From assembly GCA_964419545.1 (NCBI GenBank), contig CAYQQU010000119.1, positions 1-9,913 of the forward strand: a DNA stretch of 9,913 nt, written 5' to 3'. The notes under the pieces were generated by a model. That model did no database searches and was not told where the DNA came from. It saw nothing but the letters and a program-made list of their open reading frames with translations. Each line of letters begins with the position of its first letter. Within the stretch, counting starts at the first letter, position 1. The DNA comes from CAYQQU01 sp964419545 (GTDB taxonomy: Bacteria > Bacteroidota > Bacteroidia > Chitinophagales > Saprospiraceae). Below are positions 1-6,443 of the stretch, piece after piece. Both the position numbers and the translations under genes were made by a program.

Positions 1-728
1 GGGGGGGGGCCCAGTATGGGGACTAATTGTTCCCGGACTGCTGCGTTGTCATTTGCCAATAGGCCTATTAAGCCGGAGGAAGCGATCTGGAGGGTAAAGA
101 ATACGGCCAGGCTTACCCTTAGAGCTTTCCTCACAAAGGCGTCATTGTGCAAATCCTGCTTCCCCAGCCATACCCCCCACAGCATAAAAGCCGTCCACGG
201 GATGACCGGGTGAAAACCGTTATAGAAAAGGTTGCGGAAAAAACCGGGCAAAGTCCAGAAATCAGTATACGTCAGCTGTTGAAAATCCCAGCCGGTTTCA
301 TAATCCCAGAGCAGCAATAGCAGGGGATAGATGAGGATCAAGGCGATCGCTACGCCCAAGATCAACCGCGGCCGCTGATTGATCAACAACAGTGCGATCA
401 GCATGTAAACGCCGTAGAAGTGCAAGATATCGGCCGGCCAGATCCAGTAGTACGACAATCCGACCAGAAACAGGAAAGCCGCCCTTTTGAAAATCCTTTT
501 TCTTGCCCGCCGCCATTTTTCCTGATTGAGCGCAGTATTCGTCATCAACGCCAGGCCCAGGCCGGCCAGCACGACAAAGGTAGCGGCAGCTTTGCCGTCG
601 AAAAGGGAAGCGAAGGCGGCCGGCCACCCGCCCCCCGCATTGCCGATGACTAGCTTGAAATTGACGATCACCATACCGATCACCGCCAGCGCCCTCGCTA
701 CGTCGATGCCGATAATGCGCCTGGTCAT
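1..728 (-). CDS. Polytopic membrane protein, DUF418/HGSNAT-like acyltransferase family (partial, C-terminus beyond window)
   Basis: The reading frame starts at the ATG at 728-726 and stays open to the window edge, giving about 242 codons. The start overlaps the stop of the upstream SRPBCC gene as ATGA, which supports this start and suggests translational coupling. The N-terminus (RRIIGIDVARALAVIGM, residues 3-19) has the R..(I/L)D..R pattern that opens the related DUF418 (YeiB-like) and heparan-alpha-glucosaminide N-acetyltransferase-like families. Further family-like blocks are FVVLAGLGLAL (51-61), DILHFYGVYML (100-110) and HPVIPWTAFMLWGVWLGK (173-190). Hydrophobic segments near residues 7-25, 47-64, 82-98, 102-116, 122-141 and 203-224 indicate an inner-membrane protein. 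In related families such proteins move acyl groups to sugars or other acceptors across the membrane. The substrate here is unknown, and the choice between the two family names is uncertain. Confidence 0.8.
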   Translation of the reverse strand, partial: MTRRIIGIDVARALAVIGMVIVNFKLVIGNAGGGWPAAFASLFDGKAAATFVVLAGLGLALMTNTALNQEKWRRARKRIFKRAAFLFLVGLSYYWIWPADILHFYGVYMLIALLLINQRPRLILGVAIALILIYPLLLLLWDYETGWDFQQLTYTDFWTLPGFFRNLFYNGFHPVIPWTAFMLWGVWLGKQDLHNDAFVRKALRVSLAVFFTLQIASSGLIGLLANDNAAVREQLVPILGPP

Positions 729-1168
729 GCGGTGGCTTCTCCCTCCGCAAACGCCTTGAAGTCCTGCATGGTCTTCAGCGATTGTTTTTTAAAGGCCCTT
801 GGCATAAACAAGGCCATGATCTTCATGAAACCTTTGAATTTAAACTCGTTGCGCACTACCCAGCGCGTCTTTCCGGGGCCGGCCTCCTGAAAGAAATTGA
901 CGACCTCATTCCAGACGCCCTTGGTTTCGTAAGTGCCCGAAAATTCATCGGGAATATCCCGTTTCACGACGGTCTCGATCATCTCGATCTCCCGGCCGCC
1001 CATTTTGTAAAGGAGCCTTGACTTGGCGCCCGTTTGCCCGGGCTCGCCGCTCAGGTGCTCAAAACGGACCAACCCCGCCTGCCATTTGGATAGGTTGCCG
1101 GGATTGTCAAACAGTTCGATCACGCGCTCGCGGGGCAGGTTGATCTCAACTTCGGTGGTGTACTGCAT
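725..1168 (-). CDS. SRPBCC (START/Bet v1-like) family protein
   Basis: A 147-residue cytoplasmic protein with no signal peptide. It opens with MQYTTEVEINLPRERVIELF, a typical SRPBCC first beta strand and helix, followed by DNPGNLSKW and GQTGAKSRLLYKMGGREIEM, the strand pattern of this helix-grip fold. The C-terminal helix (FMPRAFKKQSLKTMQDFKAF) closes the ligand cavity. SRPBCC proteins bind hydrophobic ligands. No catalytic residues can be assigned and the ligand is unknown. I chose the ATG at 1168 because the domain begins there. An ATG at 1204 would add 12 residues without family similarity, and a TTG at 1210 would add 14. The stop overlaps the start of the downstream membrane-protein gene by four bases, so the two are probably co-translated. 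A 96-bp gap separates this gene from the M28 peptidase gene upstream, with no clear terminator or promoter in it. Confidence 0.85.
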   Translation of the reverse strand: MQYTTEVEINLPRERVIELFDNPGNLSKWQAGLVRFEHLSGEPGQTGAKSRLLYKMGGREIEMIETVVKRDIPDEFSGTYETKGVWNEVVNFFQEAGPGKTRWVVRNEFKFKGFMKIMALFMPRAFKKQSLKTMQDFKAFAEGEATA

Positions 1169-1264
1169 CGGATTGTAGGTTTTAGATGGCGGATTCGTTT
1201 CCATTTTCAAAGCCCAAAACCGTCATTCCCTCGGGGCCGGCGACTCGAAACGCTATCACGGCCG

Positions 1265-3205
1265 TTATTTAACGATCAGTTCGGCCAGGCCGGTATGTCC
1301 CATCTCATCTTCGAACAGTTGTTCGGCTGCCGGGTCGGCGGTCCATCGGTCATCGACAATAAATTTATACAAATACCGGCCGGGGGTCAGGATGAGGCGG
1401 CATTCCCAGCCGCCGGCCACCCGGGCGAGTTTGGTGTCGTGCATCACCCAGTTGTTGAAATCGCCGACGACGCTGACCGCCTCCGCTGCGGCGAATCCCG
1501 GCAGGAAGATGCGCGCATTGCCGTCGAGGAGGGGCGCCGGAGCGTGGTGGGGCTTGCGCGGCATCCGCTGCTCGGCGTCGGCGGCCCGCATAGCCAGGTA
1601 GGCCAGTAGTTCGGCATTATATTGCAGGTCGGCGGTATCCAGGTGCTCCGGCTGGTCGAGTTGGGTGTGGTGGGTGACGGGGATATAGTTGAGCGGGTCC
1701 TGGATGAACTGAAACGCGGGTATCCCCATCCAGTCGAAGAGCTCGTGATCGCTCTGATTGGCGCGTTGCCGGGTGAGCGTTCCGCTTTGCGGAAAAGGCT
1801 GCAGCCATTGGGCAAAGAGCGGCCGGATGCGGTCGTTGCCCATCAGGTAGAGGCCCCGGATGCGGCCGGCGCCGTTGTCGAGGTTGAGGTACAGGGAAGT
1901 CAACTCGTGTTCGCCTCCCAGGCGGCTGCCGTCGAGCGCACCCAGGCGGCTGCTGATGTAGTGGCGCGATCCGAGGAAGTTCTGCTCGTGTCCGCCCCAA
2001 AGCACCAGCCGGATGGTGCGGCGCGGCCGGGCGTCGATGGCGTCGAGGATGCGGATCGTTTCCAGGAGCGTGGCGCAGTTGCCGGCATTGTCGGTAGCGC
2101 CCGCGCCGGCCTGCCAGGAGTCGAGATGGGCGCCCAGTACGATCAGCTCGTCGGCGACCGCCGGGTCGTGGCCCCGCAGCTCGGCGATTACATTGACCTG
2201 GTAGCGGTCAGCTTCCGTAAAGGCGGCGTCCAGCGCCAGGCGCACCCGCGGCTTCCGGCCGGCTTCCGCGAGCCTTTTTATTTTGGCGAAAGCCGAACGG
2301 CTCAGCACCCAGGCGGGCAAGGGCTTGACGGCGCCCTTTTTGACGTACGCGGGCGTCATGCCCCAGCCGTCGACTTTGATGATGCCGCTGCCGAGTTGGC
2401 TGGGCTCCAGGAGGGCGACCACGCCCAGTTGCCGCAGTTGGCGATGAAGGGCTGCGAGGGCTGCTTCCCGTTCTATCTTGTCGGCGATAGCGGCAGGAGT
2501 AGCTCGCCGGCTCATGTACCCCAACAAGCGATGATTGGGGTCGGGGTTAGCGGCCGCGGCGGCGAGCTCCGCTTCCGTGAAAGTGCGCCGCGAAAAGTCG
2601 ACCGGCCCGCTTGTCGCTCGCCACTGGTCGCCCAGCATCACCGCCTTGCCCCGCAGCCGTCCCCGCCAGTCGTCGAGTTGATCGGAATGGGGGACGTAGA
2701 TAACTTCCGCCGTCACCGCGCTATCCGTTCCCGAGGTGTAGGTCCGCGGGAAGGCCGGCAGCGCTTCGTAATGGGGCTTCACCAGGGCCAGGGAATGGCC
2801 GGAAAGCGACCAGCCCCGGTAGCCGTCGTCAAAACTCTCGAAAGCGATCCGGTCGACGCCTTCCCAGCCGAGGAGCAGGCTGTTGACGTACCAGGCTGCC
2901 TGCCGGTAGCCTTCCGTGCCCATCAGGCGGGGTCCGATAAGGTCGGTAAACTGGTACAGGTGGTCGGCGAGCTGAGAGTGGGCTTTGCCTTCGGCCAGGA
3001 TGCGCGATAGTAAAGGATCGTCGGTGGCTGCCGCAGCCGCCTCGGGCGGGGCCGGGGTCAGCGTCATGCCGCAGGCCGGGCAGGCGCCGGGCGCGGTGAA
3101 AGCGAGGGTATCGCAGGGGGTAATACAGGGCGGGCAGCGGTATGCCATTTGGTTGAAAGCCAATACCGGCGCGCCGACCCACCAAAGCAGGAGGAGGAAA
3201 CGCAT
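1265..3205 (-). CDS. Secreted M28 family zinc metallopeptidase with N-terminal metal-binding ribbon and C-terminal glycogen-binding domain
   Basis: A 646-residue protein with ATG at 3205. Residues 1-17 form a short, hydrophobic, Trp-containing signal peptide without a lipobox cysteine, so a periplasmic or secreted protein is likely. Residues 22-51 hold a cysteine-rich ribbon (CPPCITPCD, then PGACPACGMTL) like the heavy-metal-binding domain common in Bacteroidota. The M28 domain covers about 75-545. Expected zinc ligands are H360 (GAHLD), D372 (ATDNAG), E407, D443 (NLDNG) and H512 (VTHHTQLD). The usual Glu-Glu pair reads His-Glu (GGHEQNFLGS), so the general-base Glu is replaced by H406. Residues 563-646 resemble an AMPK-beta/CBM48-type glycogen-binding domain (VVGDFNNW, YLYKFIVDDRW, DP), with W586, K614 and W621 at the usual sugar-contact sites. 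The family normally removes N-terminal residues from peptides. Whether this member is active is open. The SDR gene ends 6 bp upstream, so the two are probably one operon. Confidence 0.92.
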   Translation of the reverse strand: MRFLLLLWWVGAPVLAFNQMAYRCPPCITPCDTLAFTAPGACPACGMTLTPAPPEAAAAATDDPLLSRILAEGKAHSQLADHLYQFTDLIGPRLMGTEGYRQAAWYVNSLLLGWEGVDRIAFESFDDGYRGWSLSGHSLALVKPHYEALPAFPRTYTSGTDSAVTAEVIYVPHSDQLDDWRGRLRGKAVMLGDQWRATSGPVDFSRRTFTEAELAAAAANPDPNHRLLGYMSRRATPAAIADKIEREAALAALHRQLRQLGVVALLEPSQLGSGIIKVDGWGMTPAYVKKGAVKPLPAWVLSRSAFAKIKRLAEAGRKPRVRLALDAAFTEADRYQVNVIAELRGHDPAVADELIVLGAHLDSWQAGAGATDNAGNCATLLETIRILDAIDARPRRTIRLVLWGGHEQNFLGSRHYISSRLGALDGSRLGGEHELTSLYLNLDNGAGRIRGLYLMGNDRIRPLFAQWLQPFPQSGTLTRQRANQSDHELFDWMGIPAFQFIQDPLNYIPVTHHTQLDQPEHLDTADLQYNAELLAYLAMRAADAEQRMPRKPHHAPAPLLDGNARIFLPGFAAAEAVSVVGDFNNWVMHDTKLARVAGGWECRLILTPGRYLYKFIVDDRWTADPAAEQLFEDEMGHTGLAELIVK

Positions 3206-3211
3206 GTCGGG

Positions 3212-4141
3212 TCAGGATGATTGTCGAAATGAAGCGACCGTCGTCGCGATGCCTTCCGCGTAGCCCGTCGGCTGCAGGTCGAAGCGCTGTTGGAACTTGC
3301 TGCTGTCGAAATAATAATCGCGGTCGTACTGATAGAGCATCTCTTTCACTTCCCGCATGAGGGGGTCGAACCATCCGATGATGCTCACCAGGGTGCGGCC
3401 GGCGAGCTGGTAACGCGCGGGGGCGCCCGCTGCTTCGGCGATCTTTTCGATGAGCGCTTTGGCCGTCCAGGGCTCTGCGGTGGGCAGGTGCCAGGCCTGG
3501 TTGTAGGCGTCTTCGGTATTGCCCAGCAAGGCGGTCGCCCGGCCGATATCGGGGGTGTAAGTGAAGGAGTGGCGGTAATCGACCGAAAAGAACCAGTTGG
3601 CCTTTTTTCCGGCCAGCAGGGGTTTGATCACGGCTTCCGTCAGTACGCTGGTGTGGGCGTCCGGCCCGTAGAAGTCGGCCGAGCGGGCGAAGAGGGCTTG
3701 TACTTTGCCCTGCTCTACGGCTTGCAGCAGCATACGGGCGATGTGTTCCCTTACCATACCCTTTTTGCTGGAAGGGTTGAAGGGCGTTGCTTCGGTATGA
3801 CGGGGGATGTGCTTCGGATCGTACATGTAGATATTGTCGAAAAACACCAGTTTGCAGTCGTGTTTGGCGCAGGCGTCGATGGTGTTGCGCATGATCAGGG
3901 GCCAGTCGCGCTCCCAGACCTTGGTCCGGTAGGGCAGGCCGACGGTGAGGTAGGCGATTTCCGAGCCGGCCACCGCTGCATCGGTCTCGTCGGCCCGGGT
4001 CAGGTCGGCGGGAAAAAGCTGGTCGTTCGGATTAACGGCCCGTGGCGTGCGGCTTACCAGTCGGATGGCGTCGGTGTATGGCGTCAGGGCTTTGGCGATT
4101 TCCCGGCCGGCGGGTCCTCCGGCGCCGAGGATGGTTTGCAT
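3212..4141 (-). CDS. NAD(P)-binding extended-SDR / NAD-dependent epimerase-dehydratase family protein
   Basis: A 309-residue cytoplasmic protein starting at ATG 4141. The N-terminus MQTILGAGGPAGREIAKAL carries the glycine-rich dinucleotide-binding loop (G6, G8, G9, G12) of a Rossmann fold. Later blocks typical of extended SDRs are LVFFDNIYMYD (98-108), RSADFYGPD (153-161), HSFTYTPDIGRATALLG (191-207) and WHLPTAEPWTAKAL (217-230). The catalytic YxxxK is not found in its usual place: the stretch NPSSKKGMVREHIA (122-135) has lysines but no tyrosine four residues before them. A canonical epimerase or dehydratase reaction is therefore doubtful, and the protein may be an atypical SDR of the NmrA-like kind. 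The substrate is unknown. It is followed after 6 bp by the M28 peptidase gene, so it is likely the first gene of that operon. The 150-bp gap upstream has no strong promoter match. Confidence 0.88.
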   Translation of the reverse strand: MQTILGAGGPAGREIAKALTPYTDAIRLVSRTPRAVNPNDQLFPADLTRADETDAAVAGSEIAYLTVGLPYRTKVWERDWPLIMRNTIDACAKHDCKLVFFDNIYMYDPKHIPRHTEATPFNPSSKKGMVREHIARMLLQAVEQGKVQALFARSADFYGPDAHTSVLTEAVIKPLLAGKKANWFFSVDYRHSFTYTPDIGRATALLGNTEDAYNQAWHLPTAEPWTAKALIEKIAEAAGAPARYQLAGRTLVSIIGWFDPLMREVKEMLYQYDRDYYFDSSKFQQRFDLQPTGYAEGIATTVASFRQSS

Positions 4142-4291
4142 AGTTCTTTAGGTGTTTATTGAAAAGGAAGTTAACACAAAAGTGGCTGTCGTCCCAAATA
4201 ATTGGCCCATCATCTTGTCAGGTAAAAAGAAAGCGCGGCAACTTTTCTCCCCAAGGCGCCGGTCGGATCCGATCGTTCATTCGCTAAACGG
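4142..4291. other. Intergenic region between cyclase and SDR genes
   Basis: This 150-bp gap is more AT-rich than the flanking genes and should contain the 3' end of the cyclase transcript and the promoter of the SDR-M28 operon. On the minus strand I see only a one-mismatch match to the Bacteroidota -7 box (CACTTTTG, 4175-4182) without a matching -33 element. I also see a weak stem (CGGC/GCCG) followed by a T-rich run, which is not strong enough to call a terminator. A 10-bp palindrome TCGGATCCGA and an imperfect palindrome CCAAATAATTGG (4194-4205) are present; neither has a known role. Confidence 0.4.
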
Positions 4292-6355
4292 TCAGTTGGC
4301 GGCAGGCGCCGGAAAGTCCATTTTCCTGACCAGTTCCTGAAAAGCCGGTTCTTGTCGCATGGGGTCCCAGAGCGGATCGAGTTCCAGTGAGATCATCCAG
4401 TTGGCGTGCCATTCGTAGCTTTTTTCCAGCCAGGCCAGGGCCTGGTCACGGCGGCCGAGGTGCCAGTAGATGGGCGCCATTTCGACAGGAGCGGCTTCGG
4501 CCAGGGCGGGTGTTTTTTCCAGGTCGCGGAGCAGGGCGCCGGCTTCCGCCGCTTCGCCGGCCAGCGCCAGGGCCATGGCCAGGGCCATTTCGGCCCAGTC
4601 CTGGTCGCCGGACAGCCGCACGGCTTCCCGGAAATTTTCAATAGCGCTTTCATCATCGCCCTGGTTGAAAGCGATCATGCCGAGCAGCCAGTACACTTCG
4701 CTGTTTTCGGGAAAGGTTTCGCGCATGGCCCGCGTGATCTCTGCGGCGCGATCCAGGCGCCCGGTCATCCGGCAAAGGTCGGCCAGGTCGATATTGTATT
4801 CCAGGTTTAGCGGGTCGAGGCTGACGGCTTTTTCCATCAGCGCGATCGCTCCGGCTGCATCGCCCCCGATGGCGTGGCGCCAACCCAGGTCGAGGTAGGC
4901 GCCGGCTTCGGAAGGGTTGAGTTGGACGGCCCGCTCCAGCGACTGGCGGGCGGCGGCCCAGTCCCATTCGTACCAGAGGTTGACCGAACCGATGATGGTA
5001 TGCGCGTAGGCCAGGCTGTTGTCGAGGGCGAGGGCCTGCCGGGCGTAATCGCGTGCGGCGGGAAAAGCTTGGCGCGAGGGCAGCAGGTTGCTCCAGCCCA
5101 GCCACAGGTAGGCGTTGCCGAGGCCGGCGTAGGCGGCGGCGAAGGAGGAATCGAGGGCAATGGCCCGCTCGAAAAATTCCACGGCCCTTTCCGCGCCGTC
5201 GGCCCGCTGGCTGAGCAGGTGCTTGCCGCGCAGGTACCATTCGTAAGCTTCCTGGTTGCTGGTGAGCTCCTTCACCACCCGGGGCTGCGCTTTTTCATTG
5301 AAGATACCCCGCAGCTGCCCGACAACCGCGCGGGCGATCTCGTCCTGGATCGCGAAAATATCGTCGAGGTTCCGGTCGTAGCGCTCCGACCATAGCTGAT
5401 AGCCGTCCTCCGTGCTCACCAGTTGGGCGGTTACCCGCACCCGATCGCCGGCCTTGCGAACGCTGCCTTCGAGCAGGGTGCTGACCCCCAGTTCTTCGCC
5501 TATCTCCTGGGGCGAGGTCGTTTTGTTCTTGAAAGAAAAAGCAGAACTGCGGCCGGCGACCTTCAACTCCGGAATTTGCGCCAGGCCGTTGAGGATCTCC
5601 TCGGCGATGCCGTCGCCGAAATAATCTTCTTCACGGGAGGCGCTCAGGTCCCGAAACGGCAGTACGACGATGGATTTTCCCGGCGTTTCGCTGCGGGCCT
5701 CGCTAACTGCCGGCGACCAGCGCATCCATCCGTAAACCGCTCCGCTGATGAGCAGCAAGGCCAGCAAGGCGATGACCGGCCAGTAGGCCGGCCGTTTTTT
5801 TCTGGAAGCCGTGGTCCGGCCCGCCGCCTGGTCATTTGTTTTCTCCGGCACGGCGATGCCCGGAGCGATGAGGGCGAAGATCTCCACCGGCTCGGCCACG
5901 TTCTTCAGCTCGAATTGCCCCAGCGATTGCAGGCGAAATTCCGGGTGGTTGCGAATATCGTAAATGACCCGGTCGGTGACGAGGACGGAGCCGGCTACGC
6001 CTTGCTCCTCCACGCGCGAGGCGACGTTGACCCCGTCGCCGTAGATGTATTCGCCGTCGATGACGATGTCGCCGACGTGCAGGCCGATGCGCAGCGGAAC
6101 GAACGGCTCCTCCCGCAGCGCCAGCTGGATCTCCCGGGCGCTTTCCACGGCGTTGACCGCGCTGTCGTAGATCACCAGGCTGCCGTCGCCGTAGTGTTGC
6201 AGGATCTGCCCACCGTGCCGGTCGACGCTTTGTTCGAGCACCAGGCGGAAGCGTTTGAGGCGCATCATGCCGGCCGCTTCGTCGCGGTGCATCATCGCGG
6301 TATATCCGACGATATCGGCAAACATAATGGCGGCGAGTCGGCGATTGGTAGGCAT
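4292..6355 (-). CDS. Class III adenylate/guanylate cyclase-domain protein with transmembrane helix, TolB-like domain and TPR repeats
   Basis: A 687-residue protein. I use the ATG at 6355 (MPTNRRLAAIMFADIVGYT) because the cyclase domain begins there. The frame stays open to 6481, but that part overlaps the aminotransferase gene and contains the promoter-like box. The class III catalytic domain spans about residues 5-165. The metal aspartates D14 (FADIVGYT) and D57 (YGDG) and the transition-state residues N110 and R114 (VNVASR) are present. The adenine-selecting Lys and Asp positions are Q53 and Y103, so the nucleotide used cannot be assumed. A transmembrane helix lies at about 193-210. Residues 227-345 resemble the TolB-like/FlgO-like domain (SIVVLPFRDLSA, DYFGDGIAEEILNGL). 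Residues 368-675 are TPR-like helical pairs, which usually bind proteins. This order is common in bacterial cyclases with a cytoplasmic catalytic domain and a periplasmic sensor half. The signal and effector are unknown. Confidence 0.9.
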   Translation of the reverse strand: MPTNRRLAAIMFADIVGYTAMMHRDEAAGMMRLKRFRLVLEQSVDRHGGQILQHYGDGSLVIYDSAVNAVESAREIQLALREEPFVPLRIGLHVGDIVIDGEYIYGDGVNVASRVEEQGVAGSVLVTDRVIYDIRNHPEFRLQSLGQFELKNVAEPVEIFALIAPGIAVPEKTNDQAAGRTTASRKKRPAYWPVIALLALLLISGAVYGWMRWSPAVSEARSETPGKSIVVLPFRDLSASREEDYFGDGIAEEILNGLAQIPELKVAGRSSAFSFKNKTTSPQEIGEELGVSTLLEGSVRKAGDRVRVTAQLVSTEDGYQLWSERYDRNLDDIFAIQDEIARAVVGQLRGIFNEKAQPRVVKELTSNQEAYEWYLRGKHLLSQRADGAERAVEFFERAIALDSSFAAAYAGLGNAYLWLGWSNLLPSRQAFPAARDYARQALALDNSLAYAHTIIGSVNLWYEWDWAAARQSLERAVQLNPSEAGAYLDLGWRHAIGGDAAGAIALMEKAVSLDPLNLEYNIDLADLCRMTGRLDRAAEITRAMRETFPENSEVYWLLGMIAFNQGDDESAIENFREAVRLSGDQDWAEMALAMALALAGEAAEAGALLRDLEKTPALAEAAPVEMAPIYWHLGRRDQALAWLEKSYEWHANWMISLELDPLWDPMRQEPAFQELVRKMDFPAPAAN

Positions 6356-6376
6356 GGCGGCGCTATTGGTTTGCCC

Positions 6377-6384
6377 CAAAAATA
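6377..6384 (-). promoter_or_regulatory. Putative -7 promoter box (TATTTTTG) upstream of the cyclase gene
   Basis: On the minus strand the 88-bp gap before the cyclase contains TATTTTTG, an exact match to the Bacteroidota TAnnTTTG -7 consensus. Transcription would start near 6370, leaving a leader of about 15 nt before the ATG at 6355. A TTTG occurs 10 nt upstream rather than at the usual -33 spacing of about 19-21 nt, so the match is only half complete. If real, the cyclase can be transcribed separately from the upstream aminotransferase gene. Confidence 0.45.
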
Positions 6385-6443
6385 CGCAAACCTGCAAAGA
6401 GCTGGTATGTGATTGGGCAATAGTAGTGGATTGCGTGCTGCGA

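Noticed and set aside
298..750. 150-codon minus-strand frame starting at 750
   Set aside because: It is Arg/Pro-rich and out of frame with the membrane protein, whose frame (start 728) shows transmembrane segments and family motifs and runs off the window.
1622..3010. 462-codon plus-strand open frame antisense to the M28 peptidase gene
   Set aside because: It lies wholly opposite a gene with clear catalytic motifs, has no recognisable domains, and GC-rich codon use commonly leaves antisense frames open.
3290..4162. 290-codon plus-strand open frame antisense to the SDR gene
   Set aside because: The minus-strand frame has the Rossmann loop and family blocks; the antisense frame has none.
5423..6412. 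329-codon plus-strand open frame antisense to the cyclase gene
   Set aside because: No domain or compositional sign of a real protein; it mirrors the well-supported cyclase gene and runs through its promoter-like region.
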